Shown piece by piece: positions 1-9,038 of a stretch of DNA of 64,000 bases. Made by a program: the position numbers and the translations under genes. The notes under the pieces were generated by a model. That model saw only the letters and a program-made list of their open reading frames with translations. It did no database searches and was not told the origin of the DNA. The stretch is from Subtercola frigoramans (lineage in GTDB: Bacteria; Actinomycetota; Actinomycetes; Actinomycetales; Microbacteriaceae), in the NCBI RefSeq assembly GCF_016907385.1, contig NZ_JAFBBU010000001.1:2914001-2978000 (forward strand), in the 5' to 3' direction. Each line of letters starts with the position of its first letter. The first letter of the stretch is position 1.

Positions 1-223
1 GCGACACAGGGCGGGTTGAGCTGTGCCAGGTCGCCAGCAGGTAGGGTTCGTCGCCCAGAACGAACGCGGAGTATCGCGATCGCATGAGCCGTTCGGCGGT
101 GAGCGACGGCTGGGCCCCGGAGTGGGCAGGCGCGCAGCACTCACCGTAGGGCAGCCCGCTGAGGCACGGGCACCGGTCGGTCTCGGCCAGCTGCGGCCAT
201 GCGAAAGCGGGGGTGCCGGTCAT
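1..223 (-). CDS. YchJ/UPF0225-type SEC-C motif protein (3' end outside window)
   Basis: The reverse strand encodes the N-terminal part of a small metal-binding protein. A Cys-Pro-Cys, then Gly-x-x-Tyr-x-x-Cys-Cys SEC-C zinc-like motif lies near residues 16-29, and the Ala-Glu-Arg-Leu-Met-Arg-Ser-Arg-Tyr-Ser-Ala block typical of YchJ-like proteins follows. The ATG at 223 is preferred over the ATG at 229 because a GGAG at 232-235 is well spaced only for the inner one. The cellular role of this family is not well defined. The gene runs off the left edge and is divergent from the ParA gene. Confidence 0.8.
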   Translation of the reverse strand, partial: MTGTPAFAWPQLAETDRCPCLSGLPYGECCAPAHSGAQPSLTAERLMRSRYSAFVLGDEPYLLATWHSSTRPVS

Positions 224-368
224 CGTCATCCTCCAGAGCACAGACCAGCCCAGAATAGCCCGCCCACGGCGCGGTCCCCCCTGCATTGCGGTGAGCCAGC
301 AGTAGGTTCGTCACGTGAACGTTCGCTGAACGAGAGGCGAACACGCATCAAGCAACGGCGGGTGTCGC

Positions 369-1142
369 ATGAAGATCGTCGCGGTGTACAGCACCAAGGG
401 CGGAGTCGGCAAGACGACTGCGGCGGTGAACCTCGCCTGGGCCGCTTCGGAAGACTTCCGTGTGTTGCTCTGGGATCTCGATCCCCAGGGGGCCGCAACG
501 TTCCTCCTCGAGGTCAAGCCGAAACTCAAGGGAGGTGTCGACGGGCTCGTCGGGGGTAAGGTAGCGGCGAAGAGTGCCATCAAGGCGTCGGCATTCGAGC
601 GGCTCGATGTGCTGCCGGCCGACGCCAGTTACCGCGACCTCGACCTGGTGCTCGACCACGCGAAAGGGTCAACAAGTCGACTCTCGCGGATTCTGCAGAC
701 CGTCGCGAGCGACTACGACGTCGTCATTCTCGACTGCCCCCCGGGAGCATCGCTGGTCGCGTCGAATGCCGTCAATGCGGCAGACCTCGTCGTTGTGCCG
801 GTGGTGCCCTCGCCACTCTCCTTGCGTTCGCTGGAGCAGGTCACCGATTTCGTGTCGGGCTCCGCCAGTTCCGCACCCGTGCTCGGTTTTCTCTCCATGG
901 TCGACCGGCGAAAGACGCTTCACCGCGAAGCCGTGAGAGACCTACCACGCGACAGAGGTGTGGTCGTCAACGTCGTTGTGCCGTCGAGCGTCGTGATCGA
1001 GCGGATGGGAACCGAACGCTCACCTGTTGGGGTCTACGCACCTCGAACTGAATCCGCAAACGCATTCAGCGAACTCTGGGTGCGGGTGCAGTCCAACGTG
1101 AAGGCCACGAACAAGTCGAAGCCGCGCAAGCGTAAGCGCTGA
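369..1142 (+). CDS. ParA family ATPase
   Basis: This 257-residue protein is a deviant-Walker ATPase of the ParA/MinD group. It has a KGGVGKT P-loop at residues 10-16, an Asp-Leu-Asp-Pro-Gln-Gly switch at 36-41 and a hydrophobic Walker B ending in Asp-Cys-Pro-Pro-Gly near residue 120. The C-terminus is a short lysine/arginine-rich tail, compatible with nonspecific DNA binding. No ParB or parS-like partner is adjacent, so this is probably an orphan ParA-like protein that positions some cargo rather than the main chromosome partition ATPase. That role is inference; the family assignment is firm. Confidence 0.9.
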   Translation: MKIVAVYSTKGGVGKTTAAVNLAWAASEDFRVLLWDLDPQGAATFLLEVKPKLKGGVDGLVGGKVAAKSAIKASAFERLDVLPADASYRDLDLVLDHAKGSTSRLSRILQTVASDYDVVILDCPPGASLVASNAVNAADLVVVPVVPSPLSLRSLEQVTDFVSGSASSAPVLGFLSMVDRRKTLHREAVRDLPRDRGVVVNVVVPSSVVIERMGTERSPVGVYAPRTESANAFSELWVRVQSNVKATNKSKPRKRKR

Positions 1143-1193
1143 TCGGCGCTCGGCGATTGCACATGCGCCGCCCGACGATTCAAACTGCTCGAA

Positions 1194-1451
1194 TCAGACC
1201 AGCGGGTCGTCGCGGTCGATGGTGCGGCGTGAAACGTGCTCGCCGCTGACCGGATCGACCGCCGAGCGTGTCGTCATGGTGGTCTGGCGACGGCGGGTGA
1301 TGAAGACGATGCCGAGAATGATTCCCAGGACACCGGCCGCCATGAGAATGTAGCCGACGAGGTGCAGATCGATCCACGACACCTGCACGTCAACGGCGAA
1401 GGCGAGGATCGCCCCGATGACGAAGAGCACAATTCCTGATCCAAGACTCAT
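1194..1451 (-). CDS. DUF6458 family two-TM membrane protein
   Basis: This 85-residue protein has two hydrophobic segments (about residues 5-20 and 28-48) followed by a basic Arg-rich stretch and a polar C-terminus containing Asp-Pro-Val-Ser-Gly. The pattern matches the small actinobacterial DUF6458 membrane family. The frame stays open further upstream, but the ATG at 1451 is chosen because AAGGAGAACC sits at the correct distance before it and the hydrophobic N-terminus begins there. Function is unknown. Confidence 0.8.
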   Translation of the reverse strand: MSLGSGIVLFVIGAILAFAVDVQVSWIDLHLVGYILMAAGVLGIILGIVFITRRRQTTMTTRSAVDPVSGEHVSRRTIDRDDPLV

Positions 1452-1731
1452 GATGGTTCTCCTTGCTTCGTTCGCCTGACTGACATACTGCGGAGCAGCA
1501 GACCGACACGGCGTGCCTCGCTTGAGGACCCAGCGATCGTAACAACCCGACACCTGGCCGGGTATGGGGTTGACACGGGCCGGGGCCGGTGTCAAGCGGG
1601 CTCGCGCAGCTCGCGTCAGACGCGCGGATCAGTCACAATGACTACCGTGCGGGGAGGCCTTCCGGCCCGCTGGATCGACACGGACCACTCCGGGAGGCGC
1701 ACTCCCAGATCCGTCAATCAGAGGCAGAGTC

Positions 1732-3138
1732 ATGACAGAGGTCGGCACCGGCTGGACCGGCAGGACCCTCGCTGGCCGTTACGCCATCGTGCGTCGGATC
1801 GGTTCCGGCGGATTCTCCACCGTGTACGAAGCGCTCGACACCCAGTTGGGCCGAAAGGTCGCCGTCAAGCTCTTCAGCGCCGGCGAGGCACGCGATGACG
1901 GCCGGCGGCGGGGGGAGGTCGATGTGCTCGCCCGGCTGAATCATCCCAACCTGGTGACGATGTACGACGCTCACCTCGCGGGTGGCGACTCAGCGATCCC
2001 CAGCTTTCTCGTGATGGAGCTCATCGACGGGCTCGACCTACGCTCGGCCCTCGACAATGCGCGGGGCGCGGCGAGGCTCACCGGCGACCTCGTCGCCCAG
2101 ATCACCAGCGACATCGCCGAAGGCCTCTCTGCGATGCACGCCATCGGCATCGTGCATCGCGACCTGAAACCCGCGAACATCCTCCTGGCACCCACCGGGC
2201 TGCCCTCGCCCACTCATCGGGCGAAACTCGCCGATTTCGGAATCGCCTACCTCGTGGGTGCCGATCGCATGACGACGATCGGAACGGTCATCGGCACCGC
2301 CGCATACTTGAGCCCCGAACAGGCTTCGGGGGCGAAACCGGGCCCTGCGACCGACGTCTATGCGCTCGGTCTCGTCATCCTCGAGTGCCTCACTGGCAGG
2401 CGGGAGTATCCCGGCACGATCGTCGAATCGCTGAGCGCCCGCGCCTTCCGGGATCCTGTGGTCGGTGAGGGAATCCCGGCAAGCTGGATCACGCTGCTCA
2501 CCCAGATGACCGCACGCGACCCGGATGCCCGCCCGAGCGCCCTCGACGTGGCCGTGCGCGCACGGGGTGTCGCTGCAGACCTGGCCGGGTGGCAGCTCGT
2601 CACCGCCGCTGGAACTGCCGCAGGAGCGGGAACGATCAATGCCGCCACCGCGGCGATGCCGACACCCACGGTCAGAATGCCGAGCGAGCTTCTGCCCAGA
2701 GCGTCGAGCACAGCGTCAGACACGCGGGCGAACACCATGTCGAACACTGCGGCGACACAGAGACTCTCTGGTGCGGCAGAACTCCTCACCCAGGACCCGC
2801 CCACCCCACAGGGCAGACGCCGCGCTCCCCTTGTTGCCGCCGCCGTGCTCGTGTTGCTAGGCGGCGTGATCTGGGCCGGCACCAGTCTCGCTGGCTCGAA
2901 CGCATCCTCGGTGTCTGACCCGGCGCAGACCGGCGTCTCCGTTCCCACGGCTACACCCACTCCGACGCCTGAGACAACTGCACAGACCGCGACAGCGACC
3001 AATTCGCCGACGCCCGCTGAACAGACCGCGGCACCGGTCGACTCGACAACTCCCGCCGATGGTGGAACTTCGGGCAACAACGGAAACGGGAATGGCACCA
3101 ACGGTAACGGGAAGGACAAGGGTAAAGGGAAGGGCTGA
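1732..3138 (+). CDS. Transmembrane serine/threonine protein kinase (PknB-like)
   Basis: This 468-residue Hanks-type kinase has a glycine loop (GSGGFSTV, residues 24-31), the ATP-anchoring Lys46 in AVK, the catalytic loop HRDLKPAN (142-149), a DFG motif near 168 and a Ser-Pro-Glu-Gln activation/substrate motif. After the kinase domain a Ser/Thr/Pro-rich linker leads to one membrane segment (about residues 367-389). The tail is Thr/Pro-rich and ends in Gly/Asn/Lys repeats, so it is outside the cell. There are no PASTA repeats, so the external part is unlikely to be the muropeptide-sensing type. The gene stands alone, and its signal and substrates cannot be told from sequence. Confidence 0.92.
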   Translation: MTEVGTGWTGRTLAGRYAIVRRIGSGGFSTVYEALDTQLGRKVAVKLFSAGEARDDGRRRGEVDVLARLNHPNLVTMYDAHLAGGDSAIPSFLVMELIDGLDLRSALDNARGAARLTGDLVAQITSDIAEGLSAMHAIGIVHRDLKPANILLAPTGLPSPTHRAKLADFGIAYLVGADRMTTIGTVIGTAAYLSPEQASGAKPGPATDVYALGLVILECLTGRREYPGTIVESLSARAFRDPVVGEGIPASWITLLTQMTARDPDARPSALDVAVRARGVAADLAGWQLVTAAGTAAGAGTINAATAAMPTPTVRMPSELLPRASSTASDTRANTMSNTAATQRLSGAAELLTQDPPTPQGRRRAPLVAAAVLVLLGGVIWAGTSLAGSNASSVSDPAQTGVSVPTATPTPTPETTAQTATATNSPTPAEQTAAPVDSTTPADGGTSGNNGNGNGTNGNGKDKGKGKG

Positions 3139-3243
3139 ACCAGGCCTCACCCGAACGAAAACGGTGCGCCTGCCGGCCCCTAGCGGAGCCTCAGACACAC
3201 CGTCTCCGATGAGCCGTTCCTTGAGCTGTTCAGATGAACCGGG

Positions 3244-4599
3244 TCAGCGAACCGCGTTCACCGAGGCGTCGGTCGAGGCGGTTCCGTCGAGAATCGCCTG
3301 GACCCGGGCGCGCTCCGACTTGCCCCAGGTCTCACGAGTGACCAGCACACCGACCAGTCCGATCACGCCGACGAGCATGTAGAAGAGCGAGCCGCCCACC
3401 CAGCCGAACGTGGCTGCGAGTGCACCAGCGATGAACGGAGCGAACCCGGAGATGCTCGACGCGAGCTGGTAACCCAGCGAGACTCCCGAGTTGCGGGTGT
3501 TCGTGGGGAAGAGCTCTCCGAACCAGGCACCCTGCACGCCCGCCAGAGACGCCCAGATCAGGCTGATGCCGATGATGTAGGTGAGCACGATCAACGCCGG
3601 GTCTCCACCGTTGGTCAACAGGAACATGGGGAACCCGAAGGCGATCACGGCGATCGTGCCGATGAAGTACATCCGCTTGCGGCCGATGCGATCGGAGATC
3701 CAGCCTGAGGTGATCACAGCGGGGATAGCGATCACACAAGCGATGAGAAGGGCGAACAGTGTCGTCTGTTTGGCCTCCGGGTGATGCACGTTGATGTTCG
3801 ACAGCAGGAACGTCGCGACGATGTAGTACGCGCAGGATTCCACGATGCGCAGCGAGATGATCTGCACGATCGTGCGCCATCCCTTGCGAACGACCTCCTT
3901 GAGCGGGTTCTTCAGAATCTCACCCGCGATCTTGGCCTCCTTGAAGTCCGGGGACTCCTCGAGCTTCAGGCGAACGAACAGGCCGACGGCGATGAGCACT
4001 GCGCTGGCGAGGAACGGAATCCGCCACGCCCAATCGTTGCCCAGCTGGGCCGAGACCAGGAACACCACGGTGGCAAGGGCGATTCCTGTCGGACTCCCGG
4101 CCTGGGGAATGGCCGAATAGGCACCCTTGCTCCGCCAGGGAGCGTGCTCGAACGTCATCATGACGGCCCCTCCCCATTCGGCACCGTAGGCGAGACCCTG
4201 GATCAGGCGCACCGCAACGAGAATGAGCGGAGCGAGGAAGCCGATCTGCCCGTAGGTGGGCAGAAGACCGATGACGAACGTCGCCGAGCCCATCACCAGA
4301 AGCGAGGTGACGAGAACTGGCTTGCGCCCGTATTTGTCTCCGAGGTAGCCACCGATGGCCCCACCGAGCGGGCGTGCAAGGAACCCGACCCCGAAGGTCA
4401 GGAACGCGAGGAGCGTGCCGATGGTGGGGTCGGCCGAGGGAAAGAATGCCTTGCCGAAGTAGAGCGCAGATGCGGTTCCGAAGGCAAGGAAGTCGTAGTT
4501 CTCGATCATCGCGCCGGTGCCGGCAGCCAGAGCGGTCTTGAGTTTCTGTGGTGAGCCGAGAGCGGCTGTTCGCTGCTCCTCAGCGGTGAGTTGCGTCAT
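3244..4599 (-). CDS. MFS transporter, metabolite:H+ symporter type
   Basis: This 451-residue, 12-TM major facilitator carrier has the MHS-subfamily features: an N-terminal Met-Ile-Glu-Asn-Tyr-Asp-Phe membrane entry, the Gly-x-x-x-Asp-Lys-Tyr-Gly-Arg-Lys motif A loop between TM2 and TM3, and an equivalent Ser-Asp-Arg-Ile-Gly-Arg-Lys loop in the second half. Relatives (ShiA/ProP/KgtP-type) import organic acids or osmolytes. A strong AAAGGAG precedes the ATG. The gene lies just downstream of SDR, VOC and LysR genes on the same strand, which suggests uptake of the compound that cluster degrades. The exact substrate is not deducible. Confidence 0.88.
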   Translation of the reverse strand: MTQLTAEEQRTAALGSPQKLKTALAAGTGAMIENYDFLAFGTASALYFGKAFFPSADPTIGTLLAFLTFGVGFLARPLGGAIGGYLGDKYGRKPVLVTSLLVMGSATFVIGLLPTYGQIGFLAPLILVAVRLIQGLAYGAEWGGAVMMTFEHAPWRSKGAYSAIPQAGSPTGIALATVVFLVSAQLGNDWAWRIPFLASAVLIAVGLFVRLKLEESPDFKEAKIAGEILKNPLKEVVRKGWRTIVQIISLRIVESCAYYIVATFLLSNINVHHPEAKQTTLFALLIACVIAIPAVITSGWISDRIGRKRMYFIGTIAVIAFGFPMFLLTNGGDPALIVLTYIIGISLIWASLAGVQGAWFGELFPTNTRNSGVSLGYQLASSISGFAPFIAGALAATFGWVGGSLFYMLVGVIGLVGVLVTRETWGKSERARVQAILDGTASTDASVNAVR

Positions 4600-4695
4600 G
4601 CGTTGTATCTCCTTTGATCAGCATTACGTGCAGGGATGCGTCGCTGTGAACGAGAGGGACTGGTCGTCCGGCTGTCGGTCTGTGCGGGTTGGCGA

Positions 4696-4719
4696 CCTTG
4701 TCTATAGAGAATGACAAGG
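4696..4719. promoter_or_regulatory. Inverted repeat upstream of the MFS gene (candidate LysR-type box)
   Basis: A perfect 7-bp inverted repeat, CCTTGTC and GACAAGG, is separated by 10 bp. It lies about 100 bp upstream of the MFS start. Spacing and symmetry fit a LysR-type regulator site, and a LysR gene lies 1.4 kb away (6100-7032). Assignment to that regulator is inference. Confidence 0.45.
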
Positions 4720-4818
4720 CGATTGATTGATGTCTAATACCGAAACTTGCTGAAATTGAGACTCGATACAAATAAGTACTCAGCCACTACCGGATGGGCG
4801 CCCGAGCCCGTCCGAGAA

Positions 4819-5556
4819 TCAGATGTTGCGGCCACCCGAGATCTCGATGACGGTCCCTGTCAGGTACCGCGAGAGATCGCTGGCCAGGAACAGGACCACA
4901 TCGGCGACCTCGTCAGGCTCGCCGAATCGCCCGAGCGGAATTTCGGCCAAGCGCGCGGTCTTGACGTGGTCGGGCATGGATTCGATCATGGGCGTTCGAA
5001 TCAGCCCCGGCTGGATGGCATTGACGCGCACGCCCGCGAATCCGACCTCTTTCGCGGCCGCTTTCGACAGCCCGACGATGCCGGCCTTCGCCGCACTGTA
5101 GTTCGTCTGGCCGGCGTTGCCGACCTTGCCCGAGATGGATGACACGTTGATGATGGAGCCACCACCGTTGTCGCGCATCCAGTTCGCGGCGGCCCGCGTT
5201 CCCAGCCAGGTACCGCGCAGATGCACGTCGATCACCAGGTCGAAGTCCTCGACAGACATCTTGCGCATCGTTGCGTCGCGAGTGATGCCTGCGTTGTTGA
5301 CCCACACGTCGAGCCTGCCGAACTCGGTGACCGTCTTCGTCACCACGGTTTCGACGTCGTTCGGATCTGACGCACGTGCCACGACGCCGACAGCGGAGCC
5401 CGAAGAATCCAGCTCCGCGAGCGCCCTGTCCAATGCCTCCTGGGAGATGTCCGTGAGCACTACGCGAGCTCCCTCAGCCAGAAGGCGCCGGGACATCGCG
5501 AGACCGAGCCCGCCAGCCGCTCCAGTGATCACCGCGACTTTGCCCGCAACGATCAT
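4819..5556 (-). CDS. Short-chain dehydrogenase/reductase (FabG-like)
   Basis: This 245-residue classical SDR has a TGAAGGLG cofactor loop near residues 11-18, an Asp after strand 2 (VLTD, suggesting NAD(H) preference), NNAG near the middle, and the Ser-Tyr-x-x-x-Lys catalytic set (SSISGK then NYSAAKAG). It ends in the family-typical Gly-Gly-Arg tail. The ATG at 5556 overlaps the stop of the VOC gene by four bases (ATGA), so the two are translationally coupled. It probably oxidises or reduces an intermediate of the neighbouring pathway. The substrate is unknown. Confidence 0.9.
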   Translation of the reverse strand: MIVAGKVAVITGAAGGLGLAMSRRLLAEGARVVLTDISQEALDRALAELDSSGSAVGVVARASDPNDVETVVTKTVTEFGRLDVWVNNAGITRDATMRKMSVEDFDLVIDVHLRGTWLGTRAAANWMRDNGGGSIINVSSISGKVGNAGQTNYSAAKAGIVGLSKAAAKEVGFAGVRVNAIQPGLIRTPMIESMPDHVKTARLAEIPLGRFGEPDEVADVVLFLASDLSRYLTGTVIEISGGRNI

Positions 5557-6014
5557 GACGGCGAGGGAAGAGCATCGTCCTTCAGCTCGTGGATCTCGAT
5601 CATGTTGCCGGCCGGGTCGGTCAAAAAGATCTGGTACCAGCCCTTGACTGACCAGATTCCCCAATCGTCAAAGGGAATTCCGTTCTCGGTGAGCTGGGCT
5701 TTGACGGCCTCGATGTCGTCGGTGCGAAAAGCGAAGTGCCCAGCGATGAGCGGGTTGACCGAGTGCCCCTCCTGCGCAGCCAGATAGGGCTGGCGACGGG
5801 TCGCGTGCAGTTGCAGCTCGACAGGGTCGCCGGCGTTGAAGAACTTGGCGCCCTCGTCCCATTCCTCGTCACCGTCTGTGCCGTCATTGGCGCTGGTGGC
5901 GATCATGGGAGGGGAAGGCAGCAGTTCCAGACCCAGCGCATCCCGGTAGAACGCTGCCAGGGTGCCCATGTTGTCAGATGTGACGTTGACATGATGCAGT
6001 CGAAGAGTGGCCAT
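5553..6014 (-). CDS. VOC family protein (glyoxalase/extradiol dioxygenase fold)
   Basis: This 153-residue protein has two beta-alpha-beta-beta-beta modules typical of the vicinal oxygen chelate superfamily: an N-terminal Leu-His-His-Val-Asn-Val start with a metal-ligand His, and a C-terminal Asp-Pro-Ala-Gly-Asn-Met-Ile-Glu-Ile-His end with the metal-ligand Glu. The start at 6014 follows AAAGGA. It could be a lactoylglutathione lyase-like isomerase, an epimerase or a ring-cleavage dioxygenase. Co-transcription with an SDR and a LysR gene favours a catabolic role. The family is certain; the reaction is not. Confidence 0.85.
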   Translation of the reverse strand: MATLRLHHVNVTSDNMGTLAAFYRDALGLELLPSPPMIATSANDGTDGDEEWDEGAKFFNAGDPVELQLHATRRQPYLAAQEGHSVNPLIAGHFAFRTDDIEAVKAQLTENGIPFDDWGIWSVKGWYQIFLTDPAGNMIEIHELKDDALPSPS

Positions 6015-6099
6015 GAGTGTGTCCTTTCGTTGACTGATCTTTACAAGGCTCTTCCGTCGTGTCCAATACCCAATCAGGCTCGGAATAAGAGCGATACCA

Positions 6100-7032
6100 T
6101 CACAATCGCTGTACCACCTGCGGCACGGGCGACAGTGGATGTTCGGGCCGGGGCAACACGGAGTCAGCAACTCGAAGCACTGCATGTACGGCGGCGGAGG
6201 AGTTCTCCTCGTGCCAGGCCAGGGCAGATTGATACCGTTGCTGGATGCCTCGCAAGGGCACGTACACGACGCCCGGCTGCTGGATGTGCAGGCACGAGGA
6301 GATCGTGATGGTCACCCCCGCGCCGGCTGCGACGAAGGCATGGATCATGTAGGAGTCGGGGGCAGCGAGAACGATCCGAGGAGAGAATCCCGCGTCGTGG
6401 CAGACCTCCAGCATCACCGTGCGCACGAACGAGCCGGTGTCTGAGGGAAAACTGACGAACACGTCCTGCGACAGCTCTCCGACCTCGATGCTCTCCCGTT
6501 CGGCGAGCGGGTGGTCGGTGGGCAGGACCGCGTAGAGGGTCTCCTCCTCGAGCGCGCGATAGCGCAAGCCGGGGAAGGTGGTGGGGATCAGAACGAAGCC
6601 GATGTCGAGCTTTCGTTCGGCGACCTGGGTGAATGCCGTGCTCGTGTAGACCTGGCCTGCGAACACCAGCTCGATGTCGGGGTAGGCAGCACGAACACCG
6701 CGCATGAGCAGCGGCATCAGTTCCCTGCTCGTCGCCCCGACGAAGCCGATCGTCACGCGCCCGTACTCGCCCCGGCCCCCGGCCCGTGCCGCCCGCTCGG
6801 CATCGTTGGCAGCGTCGACCGCCGCCTTCGCCGGGCCAACCAGTGCGACACCGGCCGACGTCAACCGAACCGCGCGCGTGCTTCGCTCGAAGAGCGGCGT
6901 GCCCAGGTGCGTCTCGAGTTTTCGGATCAACTGACTCAGTGGCGGCTGGGCCATGTGAAGTCGTTCAGCGGCTCGGCCGAAATGGAGCTCTTCGGCAACC
7001 GCCAGAAAGGCTTTCAGATGTCGAAGCTCCAT
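6100..7032 (-). CDS. LysR family transcriptional regulator
   Basis: This 310-residue LTTR has the N-terminal winged helix (residues 1-60, with Leu-His-x-Ala-Gln-Pro-Pro-Leu-Ser recognition helix and the conserved Glu-Arg-Ser-Thr-Arg end). A periplasmic-binding-protein-like effector domain follows. The frame is open upstream, but AAGGGAG lies just before the ATG at 7032 and the canonical MELRHL start is there. The effector domain resembles regulators of aromatic or dicarboxylate catabolism (BenM/CatM type). It probably controls the VOC-SDR-MFS genes downstream and possibly the acyl-CoA dehydrogenase upstream. Confidence 0.92.
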   Translation of the reverse strand: MELRHLKAFLAVAEELHFGRAAERLHMAQPPLSQLIRKLETHLGTPLFERSTRAVRLTSAGVALVGPAKAAVDAANDAERAARAGGRGEYGRVTIGFVGATSRELMPLLMRGVRAAYPDIELVFAGQVYTSTAFTQVAERKLDIGFVLIPTTFPGLRYRALEEETLYAVLPTDHPLAERESIEVGELSQDVFVSFPSDTGSFVRTVMLEVCHDAGFSPRIVLAAPDSYMIHAFVAAGAGVTITISSCLHIQQPGVVYVPLRGIQQRYQSALAWHEENSSAAVHAVLRVADSVLPRPEHPLSPVPQVVQRL

Positions 7033-7156
7033 TGCATCTCCCTTGACAGCACCGTCGGCTTTACGAACCATAACTATATCAATAGGGTCAGGATTCATTG
7101 CCGATGGGCCACCAATACGGGCTGACACTCTCGCCAGCTACGGCGCTGCACAGGGA

Positions 7157-8341
7157 TCAGCTGAAAGCGGCGATACCCGTTATCTCGCGACCGATGATGA
7201 GTGACTGCATGGAGTCGGTTCCCTCGTAGGTGTGCACGACCTCCATATCGAGAAGATGCCGGGCCACGTGACGCTCCAGAAGCAGTCCATTCCCGCCGAG
7301 CATGTCCCGGGCTTCCCGGCAGATCTCCCTGGCCTTCTGTCCAGCGGCGAGCTTCGCCAGTGACGCTTGCGCGTTCGACAAGCGATTCTCATCCTGAAGC
7401 CGGGAGGCCCGAAGAACGAGAAGTCGCAGGCAGGTGAGGTCGCTGAGCATGTTCGCGAGCTTGTTCTGAACCAGCTGGAAACTGGCGATCGGTTTGCCGA
7501 ACTGCTTTCGCTCGAGCGAGTAGTCGCGGGCGATCTCGAAGGCAGCGATCGCGTGGCCCACCGCCTCCCAGGCCACGGTCGTGCGGGTCGACGACAGGAG
7601 CGCCGACACGTCGCGGAATGAATTCGCGTGGGGAAGCCGATTCTCAACCGGGATGCGGAGATCCTCGATCACGATGTCAGCCTGCCAGACGGCCCGCTTG
7701 GCGATCTTGCCTTCAATGACGGTCGGCCGGTAGCCGTCTGGATACTCGCCTGATGCCCGATCCAATACGAACCCCTTCACCTTGTCGTCGGCAACGTCTC
7801 GCGCCCAGATGATGACGATGTCGGCGACACTGCCCAGACCGATCCATCGCTTGTGGCCGTTGATGACCCATTCGTCGCCATCGAGTCGGGCCGTGGTCTC
7901 GAGACCGACGGAGTCCGACCCATGGTCGGGCTCGGTCAGCGCGAATGCGCCCAGCGACTCCAGGCGAGCCAGAGCGGGTAGCCATTTCTCCTTCTGTCCC
8001 TCGCTTCCGAAGCGATCAATCGAGCCCATCACGAGGCCGCTCTGCACGGCGTTGATCGTGTTCACCGAGCCGTCGCCCCGGGAGAGTTCCTGCGCGACGA
8101 TACCGGCCGCGGTTCTCGACATTCCCGGGCAGCCGTACCCGGTGATGGTGGTGCCGACGATCCCGAGTTCCCTCAGGCCGTCAAGCAACGACATCGGCAT
8201 GGTCGCCGCTTCCCAATGGTCATTGATCGAGGGAATGACGCGCGAAGCAACGAATTCGCGCACGCGATCCCCGATATCACGCTCGTCTTCCGTGAGGAGC
8301 GAAGCCACGTCGTAAAAGTCACTTGTTTCTTGGATGTCCAT
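7157..8341 (-). CDS. Acyl-CoA dehydrogenase (glutaryl-CoA dehydrogenase-like)
   Basis: This 394-residue flavoprotein carries the acyl-CoA dehydrogenase signatures: FALTEPDHGSD (FAD/substrate loop), an Arg-Lys-Gln-Phe-Gly-Lys-Pro block, DMLGGNG, and a C-terminal Thr-Tyr-Glu-Gly-Thr segment that holds the catalytic glutamate position. The Tyr-Glu-Gly-Thr-x-x-x-x-x-x-Ile-x-Gly-Arg end and the overall length fit the glutaryl-CoA dehydrogenase branch. It presumably introduces an alpha-beta double bond into an acyl-CoA. The MaoC hydratase divergently encoded next door would act on that product. The exact acyl chain is not known. Confidence 0.9.
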   Translation of the reverse strand: MDIQETSDFYDVASLLTEDERDIGDRVREFVASRVIPSINDHWEAATMPMSLLDGLRELGIVGTTITGYGCPGMSRTAAGIVAQELSRGDGSVNTINAVQSGLVMGSIDRFGSEGQKEKWLPALARLESLGAFALTEPDHGSDSVGLETTARLDGDEWVINGHKRWIGLGSVADIVIIWARDVADDKVKGFVLDRASGEYPDGYRPTVIEGKIAKRAVWQADIVIEDLRIPVENRLPHANSFRDVSALLSSTRTTVAWEAVGHAIAAFEIARDYSLERKQFGKPIASFQLVQNKLANMLSDLTCLRLLVLRASRLQDENRLSNAQASLAKLAAGQKAREICREARDMLGGNGLLLERHVARHLLDMEVVHTYEGTDSMQSLIIGREITGIAAFS

Positions 8342-8376
8342 ATCTCGTATATTTTCATCAGATTAGGTTGAAAACT

Positions 8377-8414
8377 ATATGCAATCGGCACTCAATTCAT
8401 AACTTTTTGCATAT
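8377..8414. promoter_or_regulatory. Inverted repeat in the divergent ACAD/MaoC promoter region
   Basis: Perfect 8-bp arms ATATGCAA (8377-8384) and TTGCATAT (8407-8414) are separated by 22 bp. They sit in an AT-rich 90-bp gap between the divergent starts at 8341 and 8433. Position and symmetry suggest an operator controlling both genes; the regulator is not identified. Confidence 0.5.
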
Positions 8415-8432
8415 GAATCGGAGGGGAACCAG

Positions 8433-8885
8433 ATGATGACGATCACGCCAGCGACACAGTTCGACGAACTGATCGGGGCACCACCACACCGTGGTTCCTG
8501 GTGGGCGATCGACCAGGAACGGATCGACGCCTTCGCCGCGGCAACCGGCGACCACCAGTGGCTGCATGTCGATCCGAAGCGAGCGGCCGACGGCCCCTAC
8601 GGGAGAACGATCGCTCATGGCTTTCTGGTTCTGTCATTGCTGCCCGCGATGACCGCGGAAGTTCTGGCCACGGAGGGCTTTTCGGCGATCATCAACTACG
8701 GGCTCGAGAAGGTCCGGTTCCCAGCGCCGGTGCTCGTTTCGGCGCGGATTCGTAACAGCCTGGCGCTGGACGGCGCGAGAGACACCGACAAGGGCATCCT
8801 TCTGACCGTCACACACACCGTGGAGATCGAGGGGCAGGATCGCCCGGCTTGCGTCGCTCAGCAGCTGCGGCTCCTTGCTCAGTAG
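8433..8885 (+). CDS. MaoC family dehydratase (enoyl-CoA hydratase-like)
   Basis: This 150-residue single hot-dog protein has the hydratase-2 motif: Asp-His-Gln-Trp-Leu-His-Val-Asp (catalytic Asp/His region), then Gly-Arg-Thr-Ile-Ala-His-Gly-Phe-Leu. GGAGGGG lies 8-10 bases before tandem ATGs at 8433 and 8436. The enzyme probably hydrates the enoyl-CoA made by the divergent acyl-CoA dehydrogenase. Some stand-alone MaoC proteins use other thioesters, so the substrate is open. Confidence 0.9.
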   Translation: MMTITPATQFDELIGAPPHRGSWWAIDQERIDAFAAATGDHQWLHVDPKRAADGPYGRTIAHGFLVLSLLPAMTAEVLATEGFSAIINYGLEKVRFPAPVLVSARIRNSLALDGARDTDKGILLTVTHTVEIEGQDRPACVAQQLRLLAQ

Positions 8886-9038
8886 GGCTCATCCAGTTTC
8901 ACGAGGACTGTCGATCAGGCGGACCTAGAGCTTTTTGGTTGCACACTGAGAAGCGATACGTCTTGGACCAGGCTGCAGGACGGCCCGTAGGGTGCAGGAA
9001 CCGAATGTCCTCTGACTTCGGAGTCGATTGAAACGGAA

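Noticed and set aside
3781..4554. 257-residue forward frame opposite the MFS gene
   Set aside because: Very His/Glu/Arg-rich shadow of a clear 12-TM transporter on the other strand; no homology pattern.
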